Of a DNA stretch of 51,925 nucleotides, positions 39,195 through 50,400 are shown in pieces (within the stretch, counting starts at the first letter, position 1; each line of letters starts with the position of its first letter). Under the pieces are notes generated by a model. The model was not told the origin of the DNA. It did no database searches and saw nothing but the letters and a program-made list of their open reading frames with translations. The position numbers were made by a program, and so were the translations under genes. Source of the DNA: Virgibacillus sp. AGTR (GTDB lineage: Bacteria; Bacillota; Bacilli; Bacillales; Amphibacillaceae); contig NZ_JAJERH010000026.1 of assembly GCF_016919725.2 (NCBI RefSeq), positions 1 to 51,925 on the forward strand, given 5' to 3'.

Positions 39195-39368
39195 GCAACT
39201 TGCCTTCAGGTAAGGTTGCTGGATAAAAATGGTACAAGTTGGTAAATGAACGAGTAATTTTTTCATGGAATATACACATGTAAATAGCAAAGTTCCAATT
39301 AATTTAAAAAAATATACATAAAAACTTAACATATGCCAAATAATAAGCGAAATAGACAAAATAAATTG

Positions 39369-39398
39369 TTGACATTAAAATTGATATCTTGTTATAAT
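39369..39398 (+). promoter_or_regulatory. Upstream promoter of veg (P1)
   Basis: TTGACA (39369-39374) and TATAAT (39393-39398) with an 18-base spacer. Both boxes are perfect. Confidence 0.75.
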
Positions 39399-39410
39399 AA
39401 ATAGTTTTAT

Positions 39411-39439
39411 TTGACTATTGTACAAGTTTATGGTATGCT
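39411..39439 (+). promoter_or_regulatory. Proximal promoter of veg (P2)
   Basis: TTGACT (39411-39416) and TATGCT (39434-39439), 17-base spacer. By distance to the start codon this one corresponds to the well-known strong veg promoter of B. subtilis. Confidence 0.65.
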
Positions 39440-39461
39440 AAATCCAGTGAGGTGGAGTATA

Positions 39462-39728
39462 GTGGCGAAAACATTAATCGAAATAAAGCAAGGTCTTGAA
39501 GGTCATGTTGGTAAACGGTTAAAGCTTAGAGCGAACGGCGGCAGAAGGAAAACAATTGAGCGGTCGGGAATATTAGCAGAAACGTATCCTTCTGTGTTTA
39601 TTGTTGAGCTTGACCAAGAAGAAAATGCATTCGAACGTGTTTCATACAGCTATGCAGACGTTTTAACAGAAACAGTGGAACTTAGTTTTACAGACGAACG
39701 TACCATTGCTTCCGTGCTTGAGCAGTAG
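39462..39728 (+). CDS. veg: Veg protein
   Basis: Small conserved protein of Gram-positives (DUF1021), reported to stimulate biofilm matrix genes through SinR in B. subtilis. 88 residues, with the highly conserved [20 protein letters not shown] and [14 protein letters not shown]. The start is GTG 39462 behind GAGGTGG, giving MAKTL as in relatives; the longer frame from 39411 begins in the promoter. A stem overlapping its stop codon ends the transcript. Confidence 0.95.
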   Translation: MAKTLIEIKQGLEGHVGKRLKLRANGGRRKTIERSGILAETYPSVFIVELDQEENAFERVSYSYADVLTETVELSFTDERTIASVLEQ

Positions 39729-39754
39729 CCCTTAGGTTTACTGCTTTTATTTTA
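39721..39754 (+). terminator. Terminator of veg
   Basis: AGCAGTA (39721-39727, across the stop codon) pairs with TACTGCT (39739-39745), followed by a T-rich run. Confidence 0.75.
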
Positions 39755-39930
39755 TAGATTTATAACTGAATTATCTGTAATTTTGATGAACTACTTATAC
39801 GAAGGTAGTTTGACTTTCCATTTAAATTTTTCCTTTTTTGTATACATATAACGCGAATTAAACAACGAATCTGCTACAAACTATAAATGTCGTAAGGTAA
39901 GACTCATCATACGAAGGGAGTTGTTCTTTC

Positions 39931-40113
39931 ATGGCTAATCGACGTGGAATAATGTCAGACCATTTGAAAGAAGAAATCGCCAAAGAGTTAGGATTTTACG
40001 ACACGGTGCAGCAGGAAGGTTGGGGCGGTATCAAGGCTAGAGATGCTGGTAATATGGTTAAGCGAGCCATTGAAATTGCTGAAGCAAACATGCAACAAAA
40101 AGGCAGATCCTAA
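39931..40113 (+). CDS. sspF: Small acid-soluble spore protein SspF (alpha/beta-type)
   Basis: Minor alpha/beta-type SASP expected to coat spore DNA. 60 residues, with [15 protein letters not shown] around the germination-protease site and [22 protein letters not shown] near the C-terminus. GAAGGGAG precedes ATG 39931. A weak sigma-G-like pair, GAATT (39855-39859) and CAAACTA (39877-39883), 17 bases apart, lies upstream. The terminator AAAAGGCA/TGCCTTTT (40098-40127) overlaps its end. Confidence 0.93.
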   Translation: MANRRGIMSDHLKEEIAKELGFYDTVQQEGWGGIKARDAGNMVKRAIEIAEANMQQKGRS

Positions 40114-40221
40114 AGGGTTTGCCTTTTTGTGTTTTGGCGGGACTTGTACCTGCTTGTAGTCGCCTCCAATTATGTAATATGTTACAATTTTAATATCTAT
40201 CTACAAGAAGGGTGACGGGTG

Positions 40222-41073
40222 ATGGTGCTTTATGAGAAAGCCCCTGCGAAGATTAACTTATCGCTTGATGTGTTAAGTAAGAGAGATGATGGTTATCACA
40301 ACGTTGAAATGATTATGACGTCAATAGACTTGTCTGACCGTATCGAATTATTTGAATTGAATCAGGACAGAATAGAGATCTCGTTGGAAAGTAGATTTGT
40401 GCCAAGCGATGAACGGAACTTAGCGTATAAAGCTGCAGATGCAATTAAGCGGAAATACGGAATTCGTAGAGGGGTTCATATCAAAATTGAGAAAAGCATA
40501 CCCGTTTCAGCAGGATTAGGAGGAGGGAGCACAGATGCTGCAGCTGTTCTAAGAGGTTTAAACAGGCTTTGGTCACTACATATACCGATGGATGAACTAG
40601 CAAATTTAGGCGCGACACTTGGAACAGATGTACCATTCTGTGTCTATGGTAAGACCGCGCTAGCTAGTGGGCGAGGAGAAGTGATTAATGCCCTACCAGC
40701 GCCTCCGCCATGCTGGGTCATTTTAGCCAAGCCAGACATAGGTGTGTCATCTAGAACCATTTTTCAGCGAATTATCGTGGATGAACTTGCTCATCAGCAA
40801 ACACAAGGAGTGATCCAAGCGTTAAGAGCAAATGATTTTGAGCTGCTTTGCAGAAGTACAGGAAATAATTTAGAAGCAATTACTGTACAATTATACCCTG
40901 AAGTGCAACGGATCAAAGATGCAATGAGACAAGCAGGAGCCTCAGGTGTATTAATGAGCGGAAGTGGGCCTACTGTATATGGTCTAGTTGAGCAAGAAAG
41001 CAAGGCAAAAAGAATTTATAACGGTATGCGCGGATTTTGTGATGAAGTATATTTTGTACGTCTTTTAGGTTAA
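40222..41073 (+). CDS. ispE: 4-diphosphocytidyl-2-C-methyl-D-erythritol kinase
   Basis: GHMP kinase of the MEP pathway for isoprenoid precursors. 283 residues with [13 protein letters not shown], the ATP loop [15 protein letters not shown] and the C-terminal [15 protein letters not shown] 40222 follows AAGGG at nine bases; GTG 40219 directly before it is possible. Confidence 0.95.
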   Translation: MVLYEKAPAKINLSLDVLSKRDDGYHNVEMIMTSIDLSDRIELFELNQDRIEISLESRFVPSDERNLAYKAADAIKRKYGIRRGVHIKIEKSIPVSAGLGGGSTDAAAVLRGLNRLWSLHIPMDELANLGATLGTDVPFCVYGKTALASGRGEVINALPAPPPCWVILAKPDIGVSSRTIFQRIIVDELAHQQTQGVIQALRANDFELLCRSTGNNLEAITVQLYPEVQRIKDAMRQAGASGVLMSGSGPTVYGLVEQESKAKRIYNGMRGFCDEVYFVRLLG

Positions 41074-41137
41074 ATATTGATAAAACACATATGATAATGG
41101 TATATTAAAGGGAAATATTCGGTTTTGAGGTGTAGTT

Positions 41138-41965
41138 ATGAAAAGAAGTAATCGTTTAGTCGCGTTGACTAATTATTTTCTTGAGAATCCAAGATTGCAT
41201 AAACAGTTACCTTATTTCGTAAATAGGTTAGAAACAACGAAGGCTTCAGTAAGCGAAGATATGGATATTATTGATGCTGTATTTCGTAATGAAGGATTGG
41301 GTTATTTGCAACGGACCACCGGAGCTGGTGGTGGTGTGAAGTATATCCCAGAGTATTTACATGAAAAGAGTGAAGCATTCATTCATGAAATGTGTCACCA
41401 GTTAGCGGATCCGGTACGAATTTTGCCTGGTGGTTACCTTTACATGAGTGACCTCTTAGGTAATCCGAAAACAGTAAGAGAAATAGGTCGGGTTTTTGCT
41501 TCTGCATTTTCGCAGATGGAAATTGATGTTGTTGTCACGGTTGCTACAAAAGGTATTCCTTTAGCCTACTCGGTGGCTTCTTTTCTTGACGTCCCTGTAG
41601 TAATTGTGCGAAGAGACCCCAAAGTAACCGAAGGGTCATCCGTTAGTATAAATTATGTATCTGGCTCCTCAAGAAAGATTCAAACAATGGTTCTTCCAAA
41701 ACGGAGCTTGGAAGAAGGTGCAAATGTCTGCATTATTGATGATTTCATGAAGGCTGGTGGAACAATTACTGGAATGATTAACTTATTAGAAGAATTCAAT
41801 GCTCAAGTGAAGGCAATAGGTGTATTGGCTGAGGCGGACGATGAAGAAGAAGAAAGGGTTGTAGAAAATTATACTTCCTTAATTAAAATATCAAATGTCG
41901 ATCTTAAAGCTAAAAGCATTGAGGTTCATCCTGGTAATTTTGTAGAAATAGGCGATCGTAAGTAA
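41138..41965 (+). CDS. purR: Purine operon repressor PurR
   Basis: Represses purine biosynthesis and is released by PRPP. 275 residues: an N-terminal winged helix (about 1-73) and a phosphoribosyltransferase-like domain with the PRPP loop CIIDDFMKAGGT near residues 197-208. GAGGTG precedes ATG 41138. yabJ, which follows purR in B. subtilis, is absent; spoVG comes next after 127 bases. Confidence 0.96.
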   Translation: MKRSNRLVALTNYFLENPRLHKQLPYFVNRLETTKASVSEDMDIIDAVFRNEGLGYLQRTTGAGGGVKYIPEYLHEKSEAFIHEMCHQLADPVRILPGGYLYMSDLLGNPKTVREIGRVFASAFSQMEIDVVVTVATKGIPLAYSVASFLDVPVVIVRRDPKVTEGSSVSINYVSGSSRKIQTMVLPKRSLEEGANVCIIDDFMKAGGTITGMINLLEEFNAQVKAIGVLAEADDEEEERVVENYTSLIKISNVDLKAKSIEVHPGNFVEIGDRK

Positions 41966-42023
41966 GGCAAAAACACCTGTTTTTTCCATCCATTTGAAAA
42001 TATTTTATTTTTTTTAATAATTT

Positions 42024-42052
42024 AGCAGGATTTTAAATAGTTTTGTTGAACT
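42024..42052 (+). promoter_or_regulatory. Sigma-H promoter of spoVG
   Basis: AGCAGGATTT (42024-42033) and GTTGAACT (42045-42052) correspond closely to the B. subtilis spoVG sigma-H promoter (AGCAGGATTT and GTGGAATT). The long A/T tract just upstream resembles the AbrB-binding region known there. Confidence 0.8.
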
Positions 42053-42092
42053 AGATAATATAGATTCAAATGGGAAAAGGTGGTGATACATC

Positions 42093-42383
42093 ATGGAAGT
42101 AACTGACGTTAGATTGCGCCGCGTTAATACGGAAGGAAGAATGCGAGCGATTGCATCGATTACTTTGGATCAAGAATTTGTAGTTCATGATATCCGTGTT
42201 ATTGATGGGAATAATGGACTATTCGTTGCTATGCCATCCAAACGAACACCGGATGGGGAGTTTAGAGACATTGCACATCCTATAAATTCTGGGACACGTG
42301 CTAAGATTCAAGATGCTGTATTAGAAGAATACCATCGTGCAGGAGAAGCTGAAGTGGAGTATGAAGAAGCTGGAGCTTCCTAA
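42093..42383 (+). CDS. spoVG: Septation/stage V sporulation protein SpoVG
   Basis: Small nucleic-acid-binding regulator, 96 residues, needed with SpoIIB for normal cortex formation and affecting division septation. [11 protein letters not shown] and the conserved [23 protein letters not shown] are intact. AAAAGGTGGTGA precedes ATG 42093. Confidence 0.97.
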   Translation: MEVTDVRLRRVNTEGRMRAIASITLDQEFVVHDIRVIDGNNGLFVAMPSKRTPDGEFRDIAHPINSGTRAKIQDAVLEEYHRAGEAEVEYEEAGAS

Positions 42384-42927
42384 TATGCACACAATATTTG
42401 GGATGCAACTAGAGGTCTAATCTACATCAGGTTAGCCTTCTTTTTTTGTAGTCTAGAAAATTTTAAAAGTAGCCCATGTGGATAAATATGGACGTGTTGA
42501 GCCGCGTCCAGCTCCAGCGCCCAGAAACTAGGCAACTTCACGAATCGCCCTACGATAAGAAAACTCACCGTGATTCCTTTATCTCCGTTGACTCGCTCCA
42601 GTCGCTGCGTTTCTAATCGGAGGCTTGCGACTTTTGTTCTTTTGCAAGCGATTTAGTAATGTTTTTGTGTCTAAAAAAATATAATTTTATTTGCTAACTA
42701 GCGCAAAGCCTCCTTTTTCGCTCGAATCGTTTTTGTGCTTTTGTCTACTTAAGCTTATTAGAATGAATCGAATCGCTCTGTATCTTTCTTGAGACGTGCA
42801 TAAAGGCGGTAAGTATGGAAAGTTTTACATTACCGAGGACCTTGTTTTATACGCTTTATCTATTGAAATGAAAAGGGTTTTAAGATAATATTCATTATGG
42901 ATAAATCGAATTGATGGAGGTTTCCTT
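42384..42927. other. Intergenic region between spoVG and glmU with repeat R2
   Basis: 544 bases. A weak terminator for spoVG (AGGTCTAA with GTTAGCCT and a T run, about 42411-42448) is followed by R2 copy 2. From 42660 to 42927 I see no gene and no clear promoter. Confidence 0.55.
42472..42655. repeat. Intergenic repeat R2, copy 2
   Basis: Partner of 2147-2335. The same block order is kept: TGTGGATA, TGTTGAGCCGCGT, AGCTCCAGCGCCCAGAAAC, CGAATCGCCCTA, TTTATCTCCGTTGACTCGCT and a T-rich tail. Both copies are preceded by TTTTTGT and a GTCTAG motif. Confidence 0.8.
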
Positions 42928-44307
42928 ATGACGAAGCGATATGCTGTTGTTTTAGCAGCGGGTCAGGGTACGAGAATGAAATCTAAGCTATACAAAGTAC
43001 TCCATCCCGTAGCAGGTCGTCCAATGGTAAAGCATGTCATTGATCAGATAAACACAGTGAAGCTAGATGAAATTGTTACAGTAGTAGGCTTTGGTGCAGA
43101 TATGGTTAAAGAGCAAATTGGCGACGAAAGTAAATTTGTTATTCAAGAAGAGCAATTAGGAACGGGGCATGCAGTGCTCCAAGCAGAGGATTTATTAAAA
43201 GAAAATGAAGGAACAACACTAGTAGTTTGCGGAGATACCCCTTTAATAACGAGCGAAACGTATCAAGCACTATTTGACCATCATGAGCAGACAGGTGCTA
43301 AAGCAACTGTATTAACCGCAAAAGCTCCAAATCCATATGGCTATGGTAGAGTTATTCGCAATGCGGTTGATGAAGTAGAAAGAATCGTAGAACAAAAAGA
43401 TGCCACCGAAAAAGAACTACTCGTTGATGAAATTAATACAGGTACATATTGTTTTGATAATCAAGCACTATTTCAGGCGCTGCAAAATGTGTCCAATGAT
43501 AACGCACAAGGTGAATACTATTTACCGGATGTTATCGAAATCCTTCAAAAACAGGGTGATAAGGTCAGTGCATTTATGACAGCTAGTTTTGAGGAAACAC
43601 TAGGAGTAAATGACCGTATAGCCTTAGCAGAAGCAGAAAAAACCATGAAACAACGCATTAATGAAAAGCACTTACGAAATGGCGTAGCGATAATCGATCC
43701 GGATAATACGTATATTGAACCAGATGTAGAGATAGAGCCGGATACCATCATCCATCCTGGAACGATATTAAAGGGTGATACGGTTATAAAAGGCAATGCA
43801 GAAATTGGACCACATTCAGAAGTTACGAATTGTTACGTGGGGAATGGGACTGTTATTAAACAAAGTGTTGCTAGTGATAGTAAGATTGGTAATCATGTCA
43901 AAATTGGGCCATTTGCACATATTCGTCCAGAAAGCTCCATAGGTGATCAAGCAAAAGTTGGAAATTTTGTAGAGATTAAGAAGACCGATTTAGCTGAGAA
44001 GAGTAAAGTATCACATTTAAGCTATATTGGTGACGCAAAAGTTGGCAGCAATGTCAATATTGGTTGTGGTACAATAACAGTAAACTATGATGGAAAGCAT
44101 AAATATTTGACGACGATAGAAGATGATGCATTTATTGGATGTAATTCTAATCTAATTGCTCCAGTTACTGTCGGAAAAGGATCCTATGTGGCGGCTGGTT
44201 CAACAATTACTAAAGATGTACCGGAAGATTCTTTGTCTGTAGCTAGAGCTAGACAAACGAATAAAGAAGGATATGCGTCAAAAATTAAAAACAGACAAAA
44301 AGACTAA
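42928..44307 (+). CDS. glmU: Bifunctional GlmU: GlcN-1-P acetyltransferase and UDP-GlcNAc pyrophosphorylase
   Basis: Makes UDP-GlcNAc for peptidoglycan and teichoic acids. 459 residues: an N-terminal pyrophosphorylase ([22 protein letters not shown], about 1-230) and a C-terminal left-handed beta-helix of hexapeptide repeats (about 250-440) with the acetyltransferase site ([12 protein letters not shown]). GGAGGTTT precedes ATG 42928. prs follows after 16 bases in the same operon. Confidence 0.97.
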   Translation: MTKRYAVVLAAGQGTRMKSKLYKVLHPVAGRPMVKHVIDQINTVKLDEIVTVVGFGADMVKEQIGDESKFVIQEEQLGTGHAVLQAEDLLKENEGTTLVVCGDTPLITSETYQALFDHHEQTGAKATVLTAKAPNPYGYGRVIRNAVDEVERIVEQKDATEKELLVDEINTGTYCFDNQALFQALQNVSNDNAQGEYYLPDVIEILQKQGDKVSAFMTASFEETLGVNDRIALAEAEKTMKQRINEKHLRNGVAIIDPDNTYIEPDVEIEPDTIIHPGTILKGDTVIKGNAEIGPHSEVTNCYVGNGTVIKQSVASDSKIGNHVKIGPFAHIRPESSIGDQAKVGNFVEIKKTDLAEKSKVSHLSYIGDAKVGSNVNIGCGTITVNYDGKHKYLTTIEDDAFIGCNSNLIAPVTVGKGSYVAAGSTITKDVPEDSLSVARARQTNKEGYASKIKNRQKD

Positions 44308-44323
44308 CGGAGGGTTCTAACTC

Positions 44324-45277
44324 ATGGCATCTACTTACAAAGATACATCTTTGAAAGTGTTCACATTAAATTCTAATCCTAAACTTGCTGAAGATATTGC
44401 GGAGCATATTGGTACAATGCTTGGTAAATGTACTGTATCTCGCTTTAGTGATGGTGAAATTCAGATCAACATCGAAGAAAGTGTACGTGGTTGTGATGTA
44501 TACGTTGTACAATCTACATGTTCCCCGGTAAATCAGCATATTATGGAGTTATTAATTATGATTGACGCTTTGAAGCGAGCGTCTGCTAAATCCATAAATA
44601 TTGTAATGCCATATTATGGATATGCTAGACAAGATCGTAAGGCTCGTTCTCGTGAACCGATTGCTGCTAAGCTTGTTGCAAATCTATTAGAAACGTCTGG
44701 TGCCGATCGTGTCATTACATTGGATTTACATGCTCCACAAATCCAAGGATTTTTTGATATCCCTATAGATCACCTACAAGGTGTTCCTATTCTGTCTGAT
44801 TATTTTGAAGCGAAGAGCTTAGAAGATATTATTATTATGTCTCCAGATCACGGTGGAGTTACACGTGCTCGTAAAATGGCTGATCGACTAAAAGCGCCAA
44901 TAGGTATTATTGATAAACGTAGACCTCGCCCTAACGTTGCCGAGGTTATGAATATCGTTGGTAATATTGAAGGCAAGACAGCTATTCTAATAGACGATAT
45001 TATTGATACAGCAGGAACTATTACACTTGCTGCAAATGCATTGGTAGAAAATGGTGCTAAAGCGGTATATGCGTGTTGTACACATCCAGTATTATCTGGT
45101 CCAGCGATTGAACGTATTAATGACTCTAAAATCAAGGAACTTGTTATTACGAATTCGATTCCTTTACCAGAGGACAAGCAGCTTAATAAAATTACTCAGT
45201 TATCGGTTGCGCCGTTAATTGGCGAGGCAATTATTCGTGTCCACGAATTGCAATCAGTAAGTATCTTATTCGATTAA
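44324..45277 (+). CDS. prs: Ribose-phosphate pyrophosphokinase
   Basis: Makes PRPP, the precursor of purines, pyrimidines, His and Trp and the effector of PurR encoded nearby. 317 residues with FSDGEIQI, the catalytic flexible loop [15 protein letters not shown] and the PRPP site [19 protein letters not shown] precedes ATG 44324. Confidence 0.97.
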   Translation: MASTYKDTSLKVFTLNSNPKLAEDIAEHIGTMLGKCTVSRFSDGEIQINIEESVRGCDVYVVQSTCSPVNQHIMELLIMIDALKRASAKSINIVMPYYGYARQDRKARSREPIAAKLVANLLETSGADRVITLDLHAPQIQGFFDIPIDHLQGVPILSDYFEAKSLEDIIIMSPDHGGVTRARKMADRLKAPIGIIDKRRPRPNVAEVMNIVGNIEGKTAILIDDIIDTAGTITLAANALVENGAKAVYACCTHPVLSGPAIERINDSKIKELVITNSIPLPEDKQLNKITQLSVAPLIGEAIIRVHELQSVSILFD

Positions 45278-45279
45278 AT

Positions 45280-45305
45280 GTTTAGATATTGCATTTAATG
45301 GGTAT
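45280..45305 (+). promoter_or_regulatory. Sigma-B promoter of ctc
   Basis: GTTTAG (45280-45285), 14 bases, then GGGTAT (45300-45305), a near-perfect sigma-B match. ctc is the classic sigma-B gene. Confidence 0.82.
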
Positions 45306-45424
45306 TCTCTATATGAATGTTTTTTTATAGACAACTGCATGAATTACACAGACAAAGTAGAAAAGAAGAAAGGGCTTATAACTAAAAGCCTAGGATTTTT
45401 CTAATAACTTGGAGGGTGATGTAC

Positions 45425-46063
45425 GTGGCAGTTAAATTAGAAGCAACATTACGAGAGGATCTTACTAAATCGGCAACAAAGGAAATACGAAATAGTGGTA
45501 GAGTACCAGCTGTTATCTACGGAAAAGAAAAGGATTCGGAATCCATATCTGTAGATAGCATTGAATTAATAAAGACGGTTCGAGATGAAGGGAAAAATGC
45601 TATTATTACGCTAAATGTGGAAAACAATAAATCGGTAGATGTTATGTTACACGATTACCAAATTGATCCATTGAAGGACGAGCTAATTCATGCAGACTTT
45701 TATATCGTTAATATGGCTGAAGAGATGGATGTTGAGGTTGCGCTTCGTTTAGAAGGTGAAGCTCAAGGGACAAAAGATGGTGGCGTACTTCAACAGCCAA
45801 TGTATGAGTTACAAGTTCGAGCAAAACCTGGAAATATTCCAGAGGAAATTATCGTGGATATTACAGACCTTAAGATTGGAGATAGCATATCTGTCTCGGA
45901 TATAACGATTAAAGGAAATTACGAAGTACTTGAAGATAGTGACACTACGATTGCAACGGTATTGGCTCCTGACACATTGGAAGATGTGGAAGAGGCTCCA
46001 GATGAGAATGCTGAGCCTAAATTAGTAGGTGCTGAAGATGATGCAGATGCAAAAAAGGAATAA
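45425..46063 (+). CDS. ctc: 50S ribosomal protein L25/general stress protein Ctc
   Basis: TL5/L25-type protein that binds 5S rRNA in the ribosome, mainly under stress. 212 residues: an L25 domain (about 1-90; SGRVPAVIYGK) and a beta-barrel C-terminal domain, then an acidic tail rich in Glu and Asp. GTG 45425 is chosen, eight bases after GGAGGG, over ATG 45419, which is too close. Confidence 0.94.
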   Translation: MAVKLEATLREDLTKSATKEIRNSGRVPAVIYGKEKDSESISVDSIELIKTVRDEGKNAIITLNVENNKSVDVMLHDYQIDPLKDELIHADFYIVNMAEEMDVEVALRLEGEAQGTKDGGVLQQPMYELQVRAKPGNIPEEIIVDITDLKIGDSISVSDITIKGNYEVLEDSDTTIATVLAPDTLEDVEEAPDENAEPKLVGAEDDADAKKE

Positions 46064-46141
46064 AGCAACCATTCCATCATTGATGGTTTTACTTCCCGTT
46101 CATATGGGATAAACATGTAAATTATATAACAATGAGTGACT

Positions 46142-46165
46142 CCCTCCTGTACAGGAGGGTTTGTT
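46142..46165 (+). terminator. Terminator after ctc
   Basis: CCCTCCTGTACAGGAGGG is a perfect palindrome followed by TTTGTTGT. Confidence 0.7.
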
Positions 46166-46215
46166 GTATTGTATGATACTTTCTAGGAAAGATTTTCTGA
46201 TAAAGGAAGAAGCAA

Positions 46216-46776
46216 ATGAAATGTATAATTGGATTAGGTAACCCTGGTAAGAAATATAATGGTACAAGGCATAATGTTGGGTTCATGGTCATTGATGAAT
46301 TACTTCATCGTCATTCATGGAAGTTGAATAAGTCCAAGTATAAGGGTGATTATACGATTGTTCACTTGGACGGAGAAAAGGTATTGCTCCTAGAACCACA
46401 GACCTTTATGAACCTATCCGGCGATGCTGTTAGACCATTAATGGATTATTATGATATAAAACTAGAAGATATATTAATTATCTATGATGATTTAGATTTA
46501 CCTGTTGGGAAAATCCGGTTACGTCAAAAAGGCGGACATGGCGGACATAATGGTATTCGTTCCATTATCGATCATTTAGGTACAAAAGATTTTAAACGGA
46601 TCAGAATAGGTGTAGGAAGGCCAACGTCTTCTGTTTCAGTTGTAGATTATGTTCTTAGTAATTTTTCAAAGGGAGAATCAGAAGCTGTATCTGACAGTAT
46701 TGGAAGAGCCGCGGATGCATGTGAAGCATGGCTAAGCGCCTCGTTTTCGCAGGTAATGAATGAATATAATCAATGA
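46216..46776 (+). CDS. pth: Peptidyl-tRNA hydrolase
   Basis: Releases tRNA from prematurely dropped peptidyl-tRNA. 186 residues with [18 protein letters not shown] (catalytic His19) and the [12 protein letters not shown] stretch. AAGGAAGAAG precedes ATG 46216. Named spoVC in B. subtilis because one allele blocks sporulation. Confidence 0.96.
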   Translation: MKCIIGLGNPGKKYNGTRHNVGFMVIDELLHRHSWKLNKSKYKGDYTIVHLDGEKVLLLEPQTFMNLSGDAVRPLMDYYDIKLEDILIIYDDLDLPVGKIRLRQKGGHGGHNGIRSIIDHLGTKDFKRIRIGVGRPTSSVSVVDYVLSNFSKGESEAVSDSIGRAADACEAWLSASFSQVMNEYNQ

Positions 46777-46832
46777 TGCTTTCATAGGATAGGATACATA
46801 CATTCATATAGCAACGGGAGCTTTTATTTATT

Positions 46833-46862
46833 GTATAAGATAAGCGTTTTTCGGATAAACTT
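46833..46862 (+). promoter_or_regulatory. Possible sigma-F promoter of fin
   Basis: GTATA (46833-46837) and GGATAAACTT (46853-46862), 15-base spacer, fit the sigma-F consensus at most positions. Expected from the known regulation of fin. Confidence 0.5.
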
Positions 46863-46900
46863 TTAATATGAGTTGAAAGTTATTCGAGGAGGTTCCCAGT

Positions 46901-47131
46901 TTGTCTATTGTGTATACTTGCAAACACTGCGGTCAGGAAATAGGAAGACTGAAACAGCAGGTAGTTGATACATCTATGCTGGGTTTGGATCAATTGACAG
47001 CAAAGGAAAAAGAAGAGATGATCACATATAAGTCAAATGGTGATGTGCAGATTGAAGCTATTTGTGAAAATTGTGAAGATGCCTTAGGACATCATCCACA
47101 TTACCATGAGCTAGATTTTTTTATTCAGTAA
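46901..47131 (+). CDS. fin: Anti-sigma-F factor Fin
   Basis: Forespore anti-sigma factor that helps switch from sigma-F to sigma-G. 76 residues with an N-terminal CKHCG and a later CENCE pair making a zinc ribbon, and a His-rich tail. It starts at TTG 46901 behind GAGGAGG. It lies between pth and mfd as yabK does in B. subtilis. Confidence 0.92.
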   Translation: MSIVYTCKHCGQEIGRLKQQVVDTSMLGLDQLTAKEKEEMITYKSNGDVQIEAICENCEDALGHHPHYHELDFFIQ

Positions 47132-47411
47132 TATAACCAGCAAAGGCTTTGGTGTAATAACCAAGGCATTTTTGCGCTTCTTTCACAGATATAGTTATTG
47201 AGGCTTTGATCGTTTCTTTTAGTTTGAAAGAGAATGATAGAAAAGGATTTGGTCCATAGGGTGTATTTGTCCATATTATCGTGGATAACTCACTTTGACT
47301 TTATCAGCTATGAAAGATGTAGAATGTCATGTAAGAATGAATATTAGGATAGGTTAAAGGTAAGTAAGCCAATGCGCTTTTAGCACACCCTATGTACGTG
47401 GAGGTTTAGTA

Positions 47412-50400
47412 ATGAAAGGTATTCAAAATTATTTACAATCAAAAGATGATATAAAATCGATTATACATGGAATTTCTAGTGGAATGGAAGAGCAACTTGT
47501 TGCCGGTCTGTCTGGCTCGGCGAGAAGTCTATTGGTTTCTATCATTCATACTTCAATTCATAAACCGGTATTATTAGTTACACATCAATTAGTTCAAGCG
47601 CAACAGTTATATGATGACCTCACAGCTTTTATGGGAGATGATGATGTGCATCTCTATCCGGTGAATGAATTAATTGCTTCAGAGATTGCAATAGCAAGTC
47701 CTGAATTACGTAGTCAGAGAATTGAATCCTTAACCGCTTGGACGAAGAAGAAATCTGGTATATTAATTGCTCCTGTTGCTGCTTTGAAGCGTATACTACC
47801 TCCGCCAGAATATTGGAGTAATTATCAGCTGCCATTTACAGTTGGGGAGGATATTGATGTAGAACAATATCTTAATTCGATGGTAGATATGGGTTATGAA
47901 CGAGTATCGATGGTAACAACTCCTGGAGAATTTAGCAGGCGTGGTGGAATTATTGATATTTACCCAATAACCGAACAACATCCAATTCGAATTGAGTTGT
48001 TTGATGAAGAAATCGATTCTATTCGATATTTTGATGCAGATACCCAACGTTCACTGGATAAATTACAGGAAATAATAATTGGACCGGCAACAGAGCTACT
48101 TTTATCACAATCTGATATCCATGCTGGAGGGGAGCGTCTTGAGGAAGCGCTTTCCAAAACGTTGAAATCGTTGAAATCTAAAGAGTCAAAAGAAAAACTA
48201 TTAGAGGTCATGGAGAGGGATATTGAGCGCTTAAAGAACTTAGAGCACTTTCCGGAAATGTATAAATACATCGGCTATCTTTACAAAAACCCTGCTAGTT
48301 TACTAGATTATATGCCGAGTGATGGACAAATCATACTTGATGAGATGAGCCGTATACAGGAGACAGCGGTGCACCTGGATTCGGAGGAGGCTGATTGGTA
48401 CAGTAGTTTGTTGGAGTCCAATCAGATGGTGAAGGACAGTATATTTTCATTCGATTGGCATACGATTTGGTCAAATATGAAGCAGCCACGTTTATATATG
48501 TCCGTATTTTTACGCCATATTCCAAACACACAACCGCAAAATATTATTAATTTGTCTTCAAGACCTATGCAAGAATTTCATGGGCAAATGCATTTATTTA
48601 AAAATGAGTTAAAGCGCTGGGAAAAAGGTGAGTATTCGGTTGTCGTATTAGCTCCCGATTCTAAGCGTGCAGAAAAAATTCATTCCATTTTCATGGATTA
48701 TGATATCGATGTGGGGTTAGCCAGTGATTTACAGCTTCCTGTAGACAAACCTACAATAGCTACAGGGAATATTACGAGTGGTATTGAGTTACCGATGCAT
48801 AAATTGGTGCTTATTACAGAACAGGAATTATTTAAAAAGCGTACCAAGCGAGCTCGAAAACAGCAAAAAATTTCGAATGCCGAACGAATCAAGAATTATC
48901 AGGAGTTAAAGGTTGGCGATTATGTTGTTCATGCGAACCATGGAATTGGGAAATATTTAGGCATTGAAACGTTGCAAGTAAATGATCTTCATAAGGATTA
49001 TATGCTTATCAAGTATTCTGGTGATGATAAGCTTTTTGTGCCAATAGATCAAATTGATCAAGTTCAAAAGTTTGTTGGTTCAGAAGGAAAAGAGCCGAAG
49101 CTGTATAAACTAGGCGGCAGTGAATGGACAAAGGTAAAGCGAAAAGTACAGTCCTCTGTTGAAGACATTGCGGATGATCTTATTAAGCTTTATGCAGAAA
49201 GAGAAGCGAAGAAGGGTTACGCATTTTCTGAGGATACTGAAATGCAGCGTGAATTTGAAGCGTCTTTTCCGTATCAAGAAACAGAAGATCAACTTCGTTG
49301 TATTGAAGAGATTAAACAAGATATGGAAAGAGAACGTCCAATGGACCGACTGCTTTGTGGTGATGTAGGGTATGGAAAAACAGAAGTAGCAATTCGTGCA
49401 GCTTTTAAAGCGATCGCGGATGGTAAACAAGTTGCTATTCTAGTTCCAACAACGATTTTGGCCCAGCAGCACTTTGAAACAATTCGCGAGCGTTTTCAGG
49501 ATCATGCTATAACGATAGGGTTATTAAGTAGGTTTCGAACACGAAAGCAACAAAAAGAAACGATTGATGGATTAAGGAAAGGAACCGTGGACATCGTTAT
49601 TGGTACACACCGTGTTTTATCTAAGGATGTACAATATAGTGATTTAGGCCTGTTGATTGTTGATGAAGAACAACGATTTGGTGTTAAACATAAGGAAAAA
49701 ATTAAACAATTAAAAACAAATGTGGATGTGCTTACACTAACGGCTACACCTATTCCTAGGACATTGCATATGTCGATGCTAGGGGTACGGGATTTATCGG
49801 TAATCGAAACCCCGCCAGAAAATCGTTTCCCAATTCAGACATATGTAATGGAGTATAATCCAATTTTTATGCGTGAGGCAATTGAACGAGAGATGGCCCG
49901 TGGTGGTCAGGTCTTCTTCTTGTATAACCGGGTAGAGAACATAGACAAAGTAGCAAGAGACCTTGGTATGCTTGTTGACGCAAGAATTGCTGTAGCTCAT
50001 GGTCAGATGAACGAATCGGAACTGGAAAATATTATTTTCGCTTTCTTAGAAGGTGAATACGATGTGCTTGTAAGTACAACCATTATCGAAACGGGAGTAG
50101 ATATTCCGAATGTAAATACATTAATCGTAAATGATGCCGATCGTATGGGATTAAGTCAACTGTATCAACTAAGAGGTCGTGTAGGACGATCAAATCGAGT
50201 TGCTTATGCGTACTTTACGTATAAGAAGGATAAGGTATTAACAGAGGTTGCTGAGAAACGATTACAGGCGATTAAGGAGTTTACTGAACTTGGGTCAGGT
50301 TTTAAAATTGCTATGCGGGACTTATCTATCCGTGGAGCGGGTAATCTCCTTGGTGCACAACAGCATGGATTTATTGATTCTGTAGGCTTTGATATGTATT

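Noticed and set aside
48331-49430. Minus-strand ORFs inside mfd
   Set aside because: Frame shadows of a single long conserved gene.
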